Positions 1 through 9,570 are shown, numbered from the stretch's first letter. The stretch: DNA of 56,666 nucleotides from Deltaproteobacteria bacterium (GCA_019310965.1 JAFDDG010000015.1:1-56666); one strand, 5' to 3'. Notes: a model not told the origin generated them from the sequence alone. Numbers and translations: made by a program.

Positions 1-26
1 GGCCAGGCAGCCGATACCCTTGCGGC

Positions 27-1040
27 GTGTTCCTGCGCGCACTGTCCGAGAGCGTCGAGCGGCTGAACCTGGCGGGCGGCTCGCTGCTGCTGGCCGTGTC
101 GGGCGGCGTCGACTCCATGGCGCTGCTGGCCGGCCTTCACGAACTTTCGCAGAGATATGATCTCAAGCTATCGATTGCACACGTGAATCACGGGCTGCGC
201 GCATCCGAGTCAGAGGCCGACCAGGCCCTGGTCGAAGCGCGCGCAGCCGAGCTGGGGCTCCCCTGCGAGGTCTCGCGCGTACGGCCGGAGAGCCTGCGGC
301 AGGGGCGGTCGAGCCGCGAGCGCCCCACGCTCCAAGAGGCGTCGCGCAGCGTGCGTTACGCGGCGCTGCACACGGCCGCGGAGCGTCGCGGCGCGCGACA
401 CATCGCCACTGCCCACAACCTCGATGATCAGGTCGAGACGGTGCTGCTCCGCCTGTTTCGGGGCAGCGGCCCGGACGGCCTGGGGGGCATTCCGAAACGC
501 TCTCCCGATGGAATCGTGGTGCGGCCGCTACTCGAGGTTTCTCGCGCCGAGATCGAACGTTTTGCCCGCGAGCGTCGTCTGAGCTGGCGGGAGGATGCCT
601 CGAATCGCTCCCCCGCCTACGCCCGCAATCGCCTGCGGGCGCAGCTGCCGGAGCTGGCGGCACAGTTCAATCCGCAGATCCTCAGGGCGATCGGGGATTT
701 GGCCGAAGCGTTACGTAGGGATGGAGAATGGATTGCAAGCGCAGTGCAACGCGAGGCGGAAACCCGCTTTACCCAAGAGGGCGCCTGGCTCGTGATCGAC
801 GCGAAGGATTGGAACGCGCTCCCCGCGTCTCTCTCGCGCAGGCTTGCGCGAGAGGCCCTGGCGCGCTGTGGCTCCGGACGCGACGTCACGCGCAGACATC
901 TCGAGCGCGTCTGTGCGTTTCTCGGCAGCGCCACACCCGGCAAGCGCATCGAGTTGCCGGGCGGGCTGCTCCTGGAGCGGAGGCGAGGGGATTTCCGGCT
1001 CGGGCCGGGGGTGGCCAGCGGCCGGCGGACGTCGTGCTAA
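27..1040 (+). CDS. tilS: tRNA(Ile)-lysidine synthase
   Basis: Cytoplasmic enzyme that attaches lysine to C34 of the AUA-reading tRNA-Ile, changing the anticodon from Met-like to Ile. The PP-loop ATP pyrophosphatase motif SGGVDS lies at residues 25-30, followed by AHVNHG and the HNLDDQVET segment typical of TilS. At about 337 residues it is a short form that stops soon after the middle domain. The GTG at 27 fits the family N-terminus, but the frame stays open to the window edge, so an upstream start cannot be excluded. It is first in a long + strand operon and ends 40 bases before ftsH, a common deltaproteobacterial neighbour. Confidence 0.9.
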   Translation: MFLRALSESVERLNLAGGSLLLAVSGGVDSMALLAGLHELSQRYDLKLSIAHVNHGLRASESEADQALVEARAAELGLPCEVSRVRPESLRQGRSSRERPTLQEASRSVRYAALHTAAERRGARHIATAHNLDDQVETVLLRLFRGSGPDGLGGIPKRSPDGIVVRPLLEVSRAEIERFARERRLSWREDASNRSPAYARNRLRAQLPELAAQFNPQILRAIGDLAEALRRDGEWIASAVQREAETRFTQEGAWLVIDAKDWNALPASLSRRLAREALARCGSGRDVTRRHLERVCAFLGSATPGKRIELPGGLLLERRRGDFRLGPGVASGRRTSC

Positions 1041-1080
1041 GCTTTCGGCCCCGCTAGATTTTTCGGAACGGGAGCGGCTC

Positions 1081-3000
1081 GTGAACCAGCAGTTCTACAA
1101 GAATATGGCGCTCTGGGTGGTCATCCTCGTGATGATCCTCTTGCTCGTGACGATGCTGCGCCAGAGCGAGCCGCCGATTCCGGAAGAGCACTACACCCAG
1201 TTCCTGCATCAGGTCGAGAACGGCGAGATCGACAGGATCGTCATCCAGGAGGGTCACATCGAGGCGACTCGAACGGACGACAAGGTCTTCAACACCTTCA
1301 CGCCGGCCGTGACCCAGGCCCTGCTCGACACGCTGATGGAGCATCAGGTCCAGATCAAGGCGGAGCCGAAGCCCGAGGCCAGCATCTGGCGTCAGGCCCT
1401 GTGGATGTGGCTCCCGATGCTGGTCATCATCGGGCTCTGGATCTTCTTCATCCGTCAGATGCAGGCCGGTGGCGGCAAGGCCATGAGCTTTGGCAAGAGC
1501 AAGGCCAGGCTTCTGACCGAGAACGTGAACCAGGTGACCTTCGAGGACGTGGCCGGCGTCGAGGAGTCCAAGTACGAGCTCGAAGAGATCATCGCCTTCC
1601 TGAAAGAGCCGAAGAAGTTCACGCGGCTCGGCGGGCGCATCCCGAAGGGCGTATTGCTGGTGGGTGCTCCCGGCACGGGCAAGACGCTGCTGGCCCGCGC
1701 GGTTGCCGGCGAAGCGGACGTGCCCTTCTACTCCATCTCGGGCTCCGACTTCGTCGAGATGTTCGTCGGGGTCGGTGCCTCGCGGGTGCGCGACCTCTTT
1801 CAGCAGGGCAAGAAGAACGCGCCCTGCATCATCTTCATCGATGAGATCGACGCGGTCGGTCGCCACCGCGGCGCGGGCCTCGGGGGCGGACACGACGAGC
1901 GCGAGCAGACCCTCAATCAGCTGCTCGTCGAGATGGACGGCTTCGAGGCGAACGAGGGCGTGATCCTGATCGCGGCCACCAACCGGCCCGACGTGCTCGA
2001 CCCCGCGCTGTTGCGCCCCGGGCGCTTCGATCGGCGGGTGGTGGTGCCGCCGCCCGACCTGCGCGGCCGCCTCAAGATCCTCAATGTGCACACCCGCCCA
2101 GTGAAGCTCTCGGACGGTGTATCCCTCGAGACGATCGCCAAGGGCACTCCCGGCTTCGTCGGCGCCGACCTCCAGAACCTCGTCAACGAGGCCGCGTTGC
2201 TGGCGGCCCGGCGTGACGCCGAGACGGTGGGCATGATCGATTTCGAGGAAGCCAAGGACAAGGTCGTCCTCGGGGCCGCGCGCAAGAGCCTCATCATGTC
2301 GGACGAGGACAAGCGCCAGACCGCCTATCACGAGGCGGGCCACGCGCTGGTTGCGATGCTCCTCCCGGACTCGGACCCGGTGCACAAGGTCACGATCATT
2401 CCGCGCGGCATGGCGCTGGGCGTGACCTGGACGATGCCGGACGAGGAGCGCTACTCGGTGACCCGCAATCAGATGCTGGCCACCATCAAGCACGCCATGG
2501 GCGGGCGCGCGGCCGAGCAGATCGTCTTCGGCCACCTGTCGACCGGGGCCGCCAACGACCTCAAACAGGCCACGGAGAACGCGCGGCGCATGGTCTGCCA
2601 GTACGGCATGAGCGATGCCATCGGTCCGATTGCGCTGGGGGACGACGGTGGCGACGTCTTCCTCGGCCGCGACTTCATGAGCCGCAAGGAGTACAGCGAG
2701 AAGAAGGCCGACGAGGTGGATGCAGAGATCACGCGCATCCTGAGCACCGCCTACGACGAGACCCGCGAGCTTCTCGAGGAGCAGCGCGAGCTGCTCGACC
2801 GCATCAGCGAGGCGCTGCTCGAGCGCGAGACGCTCGAACGTTCGGAGCTCGATACACTTCAGCGCGGCGAAGAGCTCGCGCCGCTGCCCTCGCCAACGGC
2901 AGAAGAGAAGCCCAAATCACCCCCCCCGCCCGAACGGGCCGAGTCGGAGACCTCCGTCGCCGGAGGCAAACTACCCGAACCCGAGCCCGTCCCCGGGTAG
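1081..3000 (+). CDS. ftsH: ATP-dependent zinc metalloprotease FtsH
   Basis: Membrane-anchored AAA+ protease that degrades misfolded membrane proteins and short-lived regulators. Two N-terminal membrane segments (about residues 9-26 and 105-120) flank a periplasmic domain. Walker A GAPGTGKT is at 195-202, the Walker B DE at 254-255, an SRH arginine-finger region follows, and the zinc motif HEAGH is at 417-421. GTG 1081 is chosen because GGAG lies at 1071-1074 and the protein then begins as FtsH proteins do; the frame is open further upstream. At 639 residues it has normal length, with an acidic, proline-rich C-terminal tail. It is followed after 5 bases by folP. Confidence 0.96.
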   Translation: MNQQFYKNMALWVVILVMILLLVTMLRQSEPPIPEEHYTQFLHQVENGEIDRIVIQEGHIEATRTDDKVFNTFTPAVTQALLDTLMEHQVQIKAEPKPEASIWRQALWMWLPMLVIIGLWIFFIRQMQAGGGKAMSFGKSKARLLTENVNQVTFEDVAGVEESKYELEEIIAFLKEPKKFTRLGGRIPKGVLLVGAPGTGKTLLARAVAGEADVPFYSISGSDFVEMFVGVGASRVRDLFQQGKKNAPCIIFIDEIDAVGRHRGAGLGGGHDEREQTLNQLLVEMDGFEANEGVILIAATNRPDVLDPALLRPGRFDRRVVVPPPDLRGRLKILNVHTRPVKLSDGVSLETIAKGTPGFVGADLQNLVNEAALLAARRDAETVGMIDFEEAKDKVVLGAARKSLIMSDEDKRQTAYHEAGHALVAMLLPDSDPVHKVTIIPRGMALGVTWTMPDEERYSVTRNQMLATIKHAMGGRAAEQIVFGHLSTGAANDLKQATENARRMVCQYGMSDAIGPIALGDDGGDVFLGRDFMSRKEYSEKKADEVDAEITRILSTAYDETRELLEEQRELLDRISEALLERETLERSELDTLQRGEELAPLPSPTAEEKPKSPPPPERAESETSVAGGKLPEPEPVPG

Positions 3001-3005
3001 ACCCG

Positions 3006-3863
3006 ATGAGGACGACGGTCTTCCGCCCGGAGCGGGTCACGATCGTCGCCGTGTTGAACGCAACGCCGGACTCGTTCTCGGACGGGGGGCGCTTCGTACA
3101 GGGGGATCGCGCGGTGAACGTCGCAGCAGTCGTCGACGCGGCGGCCCGGCTCGTCGAGGCCGGCGCCCACGTGCTCGACATCGGTGGCGAATCGACACGA
3201 CCGGGTTCGAGCCGTGTGCCCGTGGCGGAGGAGATCGCACGCACGAGCCCGGCGGTGGAGGCGCTGGCCAAGCGCTTCGACCTGCCGATATCCATCGACA
3301 CGCGCAAGGCGCCCGTGGCGGAGGTCGCGCTCGACGCGGGCGCCGATATCGTCAACGACATTTCCGGGCTTCGCCACGATCCCACGCTGGCCGAGCTGGC
3401 GGGACGTCGCCACGCCACACTCATCCTCGGGCATCTGCGTGGCAGTCCCGGCGGCATGCAGGACGAGGTGCACTTCGACGACGTACTGGGCGAGGTGGCG
3501 GCGGAGCTCGCTGCATCCGTCGCGCTGGCGCGCGACGCCGGCGTTGCCGACGAGCAGCTCTGCGTCGACCCGGGCATCGGCTTCGGCAAGCATCTGGAGC
3601 ACAACCTGGCGCTGCTCGCCCGCGTCGGCGAGCTGCGGCAGCGCCTGGAGCTGCCGGTGCTGGTGGGTCCGTCGCGCAAGGCGTTCCTCGGCGCGTTGAC
3701 CGGCGAGCCGGTGGAACGGCGCGACGAGGCAACAGCGGCGGCCTGCGCCGTCGCCGTCTTCGCGGGTGCGGATGCGGTGCGGGTGCATGATGTGGCGGGT
3801 GCGGCCCGGGCAGTCGCCATCGGTCGCGCGCTGCGCGACGCCGCCGCGGAAGGCACCGCATGA
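3006..3863 (+). CDS. folP: dihydropteroate synthase
   Basis: Condenses p-aminobenzoate with 7,8-dihydropterin pyrophosphate in folate synthesis, and is the target class of sulfonamides. The family signatures are present: NATPDSFSDGG at residues 18-28, DIGGESTRPG at 58-67, an Asp in SIDTRK, GIGFGK in the middle and GPSRK at 221-225. Its 285 residues match the usual TIM-barrel enzyme. The stop overlaps the start of cdaA by four bases (ATGA), so the two are probably translationally coupled. The ftsH-folP-glmM neighbourhood is conserved in many proteobacteria. Confidence 0.95.
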   Translation: MRTTVFRPERVTIVAVLNATPDSFSDGGRFVQGDRAVNVAAVVDAAARLVEAGAHVLDIGGESTRPGSSRVPVAEEIARTSPAVEALAKRFDLPISIDTRKAPVAEVALDAGADIVNDISGLRHDPTLAELAGRRHATLILGHLRGSPGGMQDEVHFDDVLGEVAAELAASVALARDAGVADEQLCVDPGIGFGKHLEHNLALLARVGELRQRLELPVLVGPSRKAFLGALTGEPVERRDEATAAACAVAVFAGADAVRVHDVAGAARAVAIGRALRDAAAEGTA

Positions 3864-4735
3864 TCGAGTGGCTCTGGAGCGTAATCCAGGATTTTGGTGT
3901 CTATCTCCAGGACACCTACGACCCGTTCCGCGACACGCTGGACATCGCGTTGGTCACGTTCGGGATCTATTGGTTGCTCACCCTGCTGCGGGGCACGCGT
4001 GCCGTGCAGATCCTGGTGGGTCTCTTCGTACTGATCGGCGCGCTGGTTGCTTCGCGCATCTTCGAGCTGGTGACGACCGGGCTGATCCTGAACGCGCTGC
4101 TCGCCCCTGGTGTGATCATCCTGGTGGTGCTCTTCCAGCACGATATCCGGCGCGCTCTCGCACGCATGGGCCGAGGCTTCTTCAGGCCGATCGCGGCGGA
4201 GCAGGAGTCTCAGGTCGTCGAGGTGGTGGTGCGCGCGGCCCAGAGCATGTCCCAGCGGCGCATCGGTGCACTCATCGTGCTCGAGCGCGAGACCGGGCTG
4301 GCGGATCAGATCGAATCGGGCATCACGCTCGACGCCGAGGCCTCGAAGGAGCTGATCGTGTCGATCTTCGTGCCGACCTCGCCGCTGCACGACGGTGCGG
4401 TCATCGTTCAGCGCGGCCGCCTCGCCGCGGCCGGCGCCATCTTGCCGCTCACCCTGAACGCAGATCTGCCGGACGGGGTCGGCACGCGACACCGCGCCGC
4501 GGTCGGAATCACCGAGGAGACCGACGCCGTGGTGGTGGTCGTCTCCGAGGAGACCGCCTCGATCTCGGTGGTGATGGGCGGGGAGATCATCTACGGCCTC
4601 GACGGGCCCCGGCTGCGCAAGGTGCTGGCGGAGGCGCTGGGGCGCACTGGGCGGGAGCTGCCCGCGCTGGTCGAAGGGCCCGAGGCCGCGACGGCGGCCG
4701 AGGGCAACACGGCTCCGGCCCGGACGGCGAGCTGA
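3860..4735 (+). CDS. cdaA: membrane diadenylate cyclase CdaA (c-di-AMP synthase)
   Basis: Makes cyclic di-AMP from two ATP. Three hydrophobic segments (about residues 29-45, 50-70 and 75-92) precede a DAC domain. The catalytic DGA motif is at 178-180 and the RHR motif at 210-212, both intact, so activity is expected. Its 291 residues are normal for CdaA/DacA. It is followed by its regulator gene cdaR and by glmM, the same trio as in Firmicutes, where CdaR and GlmM modulate cyclase activity. Intact sites in this Gram-negative-looking genome imply a working c-di-AMP signal. No c-di-AMP hydrolase or receptor was recognised in the window. Confidence 0.93.
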   Translation: MIEWLWSVIQDFGVYLQDTYDPFRDTLDIALVTFGIYWLLTLLRGTRAVQILVGLFVLIGALVASRIFELVTTGLILNALLAPGVIILVVLFQHDIRRALARMGRGFFRPIAAEQESQVVEVVVRAAQSMSQRRIGALIVLERETGLADQIESGITLDAEASKELIVSIFVPTSPLHDGAVIVQRGRLAAAGAILPLTLNADLPDGVGTRHRAAVGITEETDAVVVVVSEETASISVVMGGEIIYGLDGPRLRKVLAEALGRTGRELPALVEGPEAATAAEGNTAPARTAS

Positions 4736-4738
4736 GCC

Positions 4739-5431
4739 GTGGCCCGATCCGCTCGAAGCGGCAACCTGCGTTACGCGCTGCTCTCCGTGGTCATCGCCAT
4801 GGTGCTGTGGACCGTGGCCCGCGGGGGCTCGACCCACGAGGCCGAATACGACATCCCCGTGGTATTCGCAGACCTTCCCGACACCCTCGTCATTACCGAC
4901 CAGACCGCCTCGAAGATCAACGTGCGCGTGCGCGGTAGCCGAGCGGCCTTCCGCAGCGTTCCGGACATGGAGTACATCGAGAACGTGGGCGGCGCGGTGC
5001 AGGGACGGGCGCGCTACGAGCTCGACGGCAGGCGGCTCGGGCTACCCCGCGGAGTGCGAGTCGTGGGGCTTTCCCCAGCCCAGCTCGATGTGGTGTTCGA
5101 GCGCGTGGGGCGCAAGAACGTGCGCATCCGTGCCGATGTACAGGGAGAGCCGCCCGAAGGCTTCGAGCTGGGCGACGTGGTGATCGAGCCCTCCCGCATC
5201 TGGCTGACGGGCGCGCGCAGTCGCGTGTTGGCCCTGAAGGAAGTCGTGACCGAAACCATCGATGTCTCCCAGCTCCAGGAAACGGCCGAGCGCGACGTGA
5301 CGCTCTCGATCGGGAGCGAGCACGTCTGGCTCGAAGAGGAGCAGACCATCACCGTGAAGGTGCCGATCCTCCCACTGGCGCCACCGGATGAGACGGCCGG
5401 CAGTCCCCCGAAGCGCCCGAGGGCGGGATGA
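4739..5431 (+). CDS. cdaR: YbbR-domain protein CdaR
   Basis: Extracytoplasmic YbbR-repeat protein that, by family knowledge, binds and regulates CdaA. A single N-terminal membrane anchor (about residues 9-22, YALLSVVIAMVLWTVA) is followed by about two YbbR-like beta repeats and a short proline-rich tail. The GTG start at 4739 lies three bases after the cdaA stop. The gene ends in an ATGA overlap with glmM. YbbR sequences diverge fast, so the call rests partly on position between cdaA and glmM. Confidence 0.85.
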   Translation: MARSARSGNLRYALLSVVIAMVLWTVARGGSTHEAEYDIPVVFADLPDTLVITDQTASKINVRVRGSRAAFRSVPDMEYIENVGGAVQGRARYELDGRRLGLPRGVRVVGLSPAQLDVVFERVGRKNVRIRADVQGEPPEGFELGDVVIEPSRIWLTGARSRVLALKEVVTETIDVSQLQETAERDVTLSIGSEHVWLEEEQTITVKVPILPLAPPDETAGSPPKRPRAG

Positions 5432-6795
5432 GCCGCGGCGAGAAGCTCTTTGGCACCGACGGCGTTCGGGGCATCGCCAACGTCCACCCGATGACCGCCG
5501 AGGTGGCGCTGGCTCTGGGCCAGGCGATCGCGCACGTCTTGCGGGTGCCGGGCGGCGAGCGGCGGCGAATCATCATCGGCAAGGACACGCGGCTCTCCGG
5601 CTACCTCTTCGAGGATGCCCTGGCCGCCGGCATCTGCTCGATGGGCGTCGATGTGATCCAGGTGGGGCCGATGCCGACACCGGGCATGGCGTTTCTCGCC
5701 CAGGACATGCGCTGCCACGCGGGGGTGATGATCTCCGCAAGCCACAACCCATTCCACGACAACGGCATCAAGTTCTTCTCCAGCGATGGCTTCAAGTTGC
5801 CGGACGCGGTGGAGGAAGAGATCGAAGCCTTGATTGCGAGCGGCGAGCTGAGCGACATGCGCGCCGCGCCGGACGAAATTGGCAGCGCCCGACGCATCGA
5901 CGACGCCGAGGGGCGCTACACCGTCTTCCTCAAGCGGAGCTTTCCGCGCGACCTCTCCCTCGAGGGGCTGCGGGTGGTGCTCGACTGCGCCAACGGCGCC
6001 GCCTACAAGGTGGGTCCGACCGTGCTGCAGGAGCTTGGCGCCGAGGTCTTCGCCCTGGGCGTCTCGCCGGACGGTCGCAATATCAACGCCGGCTTCGGCT
6101 CGCTGCATCCGGATCGCACCGCGGCGAGAGTGCGTGAGGTTCGTGCCGACGTGGGCATCGCCCTCGACGGCGACGCGGACCGTGCGGTGCTGGTCGACGA
6201 AGAGGGGCGCGTCGTCGACGGCGACGAGCTGCTGGCGCTCTTCGCCCGGGATCTGCACGAGAGCGGGCGGCTTCGCGGGGGCAAGGTCGTCGGCACGCTG
6301 ATGAGCAACCTCGGTCTCGAAAAAGCGCTGGCCAACATGGGCCTCGGCCTCGAGCGTACGGCGGTGGGTGACCGCTACGTCGTCGAAGCCATGCGTCGCG
6401 ACGGCTGCAATCTCGGCGGAGAGCAGTCCGGCCACATGATCTTCCTGGACCACAACACCACCGGCGACGGATTGGTAACCGCGCTCCAGACACTCGCCAT
6501 CATGCGGCGAAAACAGCAGTCGCTGTCGAGCCTGGTGGCGGGCTTCGAACGCTTTCCGCAGGTGCTGGTGAACGTGCAGGTCGCCGAGAAGCGGCCCATC
6601 GAAGAGCTGCCGGCCTTCATGCAGACCGTCGAACGCGCCGAAAAGGAGCTCGACGGCGGCGGCCGCATCCTGGTGCGCTACAGCGGCACGGAGCCCAAGG
6701 CGAGGGTGATGGTCGAGGGCGAGGACGAACGGCGCATCACCGAGCTGGCGAACGAGCTGGCGGGCGAGCTGCGGCGCGCCCTCGGAGGGGACTGA
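5428..6795 (+). CDS. glmM: phosphoglucosamine mutase
   Basis: Converts glucosamine-6-phosphate to glucosamine-1-phosphate for UDP-GlcNAc, and so for peptidoglycan and LPS. The N-terminus KLFGTDGVRGIAN is typical. The active phosphoserine is Ser105 in the ISASHNPF context, the metal loop DGDADRAV lies in the middle, and the sugar-phosphate motif RYSGTEPK is near the C-terminus. The 455 residues match the family. It is translationally coupled to cdaR. In Firmicutes GlmM inhibits CdaA, so this operon links wall-precursor flux with c-di-AMP; that link is inference here. Confidence 0.96.
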   Translation: MSRGEKLFGTDGVRGIANVHPMTAEVALALGQAIAHVLRVPGGERRRIIIGKDTRLSGYLFEDALAAGICSMGVDVIQVGPMPTPGMAFLAQDMRCHAGVMISASHNPFHDNGIKFFSSDGFKLPDAVEEEIEALIASGELSDMRAAPDEIGSARRIDDAEGRYTVFLKRSFPRDLSLEGLRVVLDCANGAAYKVGPTVLQELGAEVFALGVSPDGRNINAGFGSLHPDRTAARVREVRADVGIALDGDADRAVLVDEEGRVVDGDELLALFARDLHESGRLRGGKVVGTLMSNLGLEKALANMGLGLERTAVGDRYVVEAMRRDGCNLGGEQSGHMIFLDHNTTGDGLVTALQTLAIMRRKQQSLSSLVAGFERFPQVLVNVQVAEKRPIEELPAFMQTVERAEKELDGGGRILVRYSGTEPKARVMVEGEDERRITELANELAGELRRALGGD

Positions 6796-6798
6796 TTC

Positions 6799-7509
6799 AT
6801 GCGGAGGGTTACGCTGGCGCTCCACGGCCTGGCGGGGTTGCGCGAAGTCACCGGGTCGAATGACATCGACCTGGCGGCCGCGGCCACCCTGGCCGAGCTG
6901 GCCGGTGTCGACACGGTGCGGCTGGCGGTCTGCGAAGACCTGAAGCCGATTTGCGAAGAGGACGTGGCCGAAGTGCGCCACGCCGCGCGGCGCTTCGAGC
7001 TGCGCATGCCTCCGAGCAACACGCTCCTGCGGGTGGCTCTGGAGGGGCGGCCGGATCGGGTGGTGCTGGCCGGCGAAGGCCTGAAGCCCGGGGCGGTGGC
7101 AGCGCCGCTGGATCTCCAGGGCCGCGCGGCGCCGATCGAGCCGGTGGTGCGCGCGCTGGCCGACGCCGGCATTCCCACCTGCGCTGCGATCGGTCCGGAA
7201 TTGGATGCCGTGAAACGCGTGCACGCCGAGAACATCCCGGCTGTCGAGTTCTACACCGGCGGCATCGTGGACCTGCCGCTCTCCGAGCGCGGCCCGGAGC
7301 TCGAACGGCTCTCCGATGCCGTGCGGCTCGCCGCCAAGCTGCAGCTCGAGATCGGGATCGGCGGAGGGCTCTCGTACCGCAACCTCCACGAGGTGCTGGT
7401 CATCTGCCCCGCGGTCGAGTGGGTGGCCGTGGGGCGCGCCGCGCTCTCGCGTTCGCTGCTGGTCGGCCTCGATCGCGCGCTGCGCGACCTGTGCAAGCGA
7501 GTGGAATGA
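6799..7509 (+). CDS. PdxJ-family protein with altered active site
   Basis: Fold and position match pyridoxine 5'-phosphate synthase (PdxJ; 236 residues against about 240): AELAGVD near 32-38, the phosphate-binding GGGLSYRN around 187-194 and VGRA near the end. The catalytic residues do not. By ungapped comparison with E. coli PdxJ as I recall it, His45 is Ala43, Glu72 is Arg69 and His193 (GHGL) is Gly189 (GGGL). The N-terminal N-x-D-H motif is also gone. PLP synthesis by this protein is therefore doubtful. It sits where pdxJ usually sits, between glmM and nnr, overlapping nnr by four bases. It may be a non-catalytic or repurposed paralogue. Confidence 0.75.
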   Translation: MRRVTLALHGLAGLREVTGSNDIDLAAAATLAELAGVDTVRLAVCEDLKPICEEDVAEVRHAARRFELRMPPSNTLLRVALEGRPDRVVLAGEGLKPGAVAAPLDLQGRAAPIEPVVRALADAGIPTCAAIGPELDAVKRVHAENIPAVEFYTGGIVDLPLSERGPELERLSDAVRLAAKLQLEIGIGGGLSYRNLHEVLVICPAVEWVAVGRAALSRSLLVGLDRALRDLCKRVE

Positions 7510-9107
7510 GTTCTCCCGAGGCCCCCCCTCGCATCTGGCCGCTGCTCGGCGCCGAGGCCATGCGCGCTCTCGATCGCCACACCATCGAGACACTCGGGGT
7601 ACCCGGCGAAGTGCTGATGGAGAGTGCGGGCCGGGCCGCCGCCGAGTGCGTGCTCGAACTCGACGCGCGCGACGTGCTCGTGGTCTGCGGCAGCGGCAAC
7701 AACGGCGGCGACGGTTTCGTGGTGGCGCGCCACCTACACCAGCTGGGCGTGCGCGTGCGAACGGCGCTGCTCGGGCAGCCCGGGCGTCTGCGCGGCGACG
7801 CTGCCGCCAACCACGCCCGCGCCCTTGCGTTCGGCGTTGCAGTGGAGGGCGAGCGCTGGCGCGCGTCGCGAGCCGACACGATCGTGGATGCGGTCTTCGG
7901 CACGGGCCTGGCGCGCGACGTCGACGAGACGGCCGCCGCCAGCCTGCGACGCATCAACGCCGCCCGCGAGCACGGGACCCGGGTGGTGGCGCTCGACGTG
8001 CCCTCGGGCATCTGCTCCGACACCGGCCAGGTTCGCGGCGTCGCGGTACACGCGGAATTCACCGTGACGTTCGGTCTGCCGAAGCTCGGGCTCGCGCTCG
8101 AGCCCGGTCGCACGCATGCCGGCAGCGTGCGGGTTGCGCGCATCGGGATCGCCGACCAAGCGCCCGGGGCCGCGGCCTCGGCGGAGCTGTGGACGGCGGC
8201 AGCCGCCGGAGCGCACCTGCCCGCGCGACCCACCGACGGTCACAAGGGAAGTTTTGGCCACGCGCTTCTCGTCGCGGGCTCCGAGGGCAAGACGGGGGCA
8301 GCGGCGCTGGCCGCGGCGGGAGCCGCGCGGGTCGGCGCCGGCCTGGTGACACTCGGCTGTCCCGCGGGCGTCAACGAGATCCTGGAAGTGAAGTGCACAG
8401 AGAGCATGACCGTGGCGCTGCCGGACACCGCGGAACGCAGCCTCGCCGCTGGGGCCCAGGAGCGCATCATCGAGCTGGCGGCGGAACGCAGCGCTGTGGG
8501 AATCGGCCCGGGAATCGGCCGGGGCGCGGAGACCGCCAAGCTGGTGCGGAGCGTGGTCCCGCTGATCGACGCACCGCTGGCGCTCGATGCCGACGCACTG
8601 CACGCCTTTGCCGGCAACCTCGATGCCCTGCGCACGGGCGGGGTGGAACGCGTGCTGACGCCGCACCCGGGAGAAGCTGCAGCACTGCTGGAAACGACGC
8701 CGCATCAGGTCAACTGCGATCGTCCGTTGGCAGCGCGCCGCCTGGCAGAGCGCAGCGGTGCCGTGGTGCTGCTCAAGGGCGCGGCCAGCCTGGTCGCGTC
8801 GCCGGAAGGGCGACTGCTGGTCAATGCCACGGGCGGGCCCGCGCTCGGCAGCGGCGGTACCGGCGACGTGCTGCTGGGTATGGTGGCGGGTCTGCTGGCG
8901 CAGGGCCTCGCACCCTTCGAGGCCGCGGCGCTGGCGGCTCATTGGCACGGCTTCGCAGCGGATCGCCTGAGCGAGCGCCTGGGCCCGGCCGGCCTGCTGG
9001 CCAGCGACGTGGCGAATATGCTGCCCGAGAGCGGGCACCTGCTGCGTTGCCGAGCCGCGGCGCCGCCACCGGGAGCGCGTCTTGCAGTTTCGTTCCCCGA
9101 GCCCTGA
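7506..9107 (+). CDS. nnr: bifunctional NAD(P)H-hydrate epimerase/dehydratase
   Basis: Repairs hydrated NADH and NADPH. The N-terminal NnrE domain (about 1-215) epimerises NAD(P)HX and carries NNGGDG at residues 65-70. The C-terminal NnrD kinase-like domain (about 225-510) dehydrates it using ADP and carries GTGD at 451-454 with GGSGGTGD-type context. The 533 residues equal the usual fused enzyme. ATG 7506 overlaps the previous stop by four bases; the open frame upstream lies inside the PdxJ-like gene. The 3' end overlaps tsaE by 26 bases. In related operons acpS often lies just upstream, but it is absent here. Confidence 0.92.
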   Translation: MSSPEAPPRIWPLLGAEAMRALDRHTIETLGVPGEVLMESAGRAAAECVLELDARDVLVVCGSGNNGGDGFVVARHLHQLGVRVRTALLGQPGRLRGDAAANHARALAFGVAVEGERWRASRADTIVDAVFGTGLARDVDETAAASLRRINAAREHGTRVVALDVPSGICSDTGQVRGVAVHAEFTVTFGLPKLGLALEPGRTHAGSVRVARIGIADQAPGAAASAELWTAAAAGAHLPARPTDGHKGSFGHALLVAGSEGKTGAAALAAAGAARVGAGLVTLGCPAGVNEILEVKCTESMTVALPDTAERSLAAGAQERIIELAAERSAVGIGPGIGRGAETAKLVRSVVPLIDAPLALDADALHAFAGNLDALRTGGVERVLTPHPGEAAALLETTPHQVNCDRPLAARRLAERSGAVVLLKGAASLVASPEGRLLVNATGGPALGSGGTGDVLLGMVAGLLAQGLAPFEAAALAAHWHGFAADRLSERLGPAGLLASDVANMLPESGHLLRCRAAAPPPGARLAVSFPEP

Positions 9108-9570
9108 GGCCACGCACGCGGCGGCTCGGCGGCTGGCCGAGGCGGCGACGCCGGGACTCGTGGTCGGTCTGGAGGGTCCGCTCGGTGCGGGCAAGACCGC
9201 TTTCGTGAAGGGCCTGGCGGAGGGGCTCGGCGTCGACCCGGCCCAGGTCACGAGCCCCACCTTCGTAATCGTCTGCGAGTATCCGGCGGCGGGCGGTCGA
9301 CGATTCGTGCATGTCGATCTCTACCGCCTCGAGAGCGTGGCCGAGCTCGACGCCACCGGCTTTCCGGATCTGCTCGGCCCCGACGCCGTCGTCGCCGTAG
9401 AATGGGCGGACCGCCTGCCCGAGGGTCTGCCGAGCGATCGGCTGGAGCTGCGCATCGAACGCGATGGCCTTGCCCCGAGCGAGCGTGTGCTACACGCAAA
9501 GGGCTCGGGGCCTGTCTCCCGAGCCGCTCTCGACGGCTGGCGCCAGGCCCTCGGCAGCAAGGCGGAGTGA
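9082..9570 (+). CDS. tsaE: tRNA threonylcarbamoyladenosine biosynthesis ATPase TsaE
   Basis: ATPase partner of the TsaB-TsaD complex that makes t6A37 on ANN-decoding tRNAs. The Walker A GPLGAGKT is at residues 32-39, SPTF follows, and HVDLYRL is the family's conserved middle motif. Its 162 residues are normal. The start is a TTG at 9082 with GGGAG at 9071-9075; it begins inside the end of nnr, suggesting coupling. Confidence 0.92.
   Translation: MQFRSPSPEATHAAARRLAEAATPGLVVGLEGPLGAGKTAFVKGLAEGLGVDPAQVTSPTFVIVCEYPAAGGRRFVHVDLYRLESVAELDATGFPDLLGPDAVVAVEWADRLPEGLPSDRLELRIERDGLAPSERVLHAKGSGPVSRAALDGWRQALGSKAE

Noticed and set aside
1054-2535. A 493-codon open frame on the minus strand opposite ftsH
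   Set aside because: It is antisense to a certain FtsH gene, has low-complexity His/Arg/Asp-rich composition and no family resemblance. Long antisense frames are expected at this GC content.
2804-4837. A 677-codon minus-strand open frame across folP and cdaA
   Set aside because: It covers two well-identified plus-strand genes; its sequence is Arg/Ala/Ser-rich shadow coding without domains.
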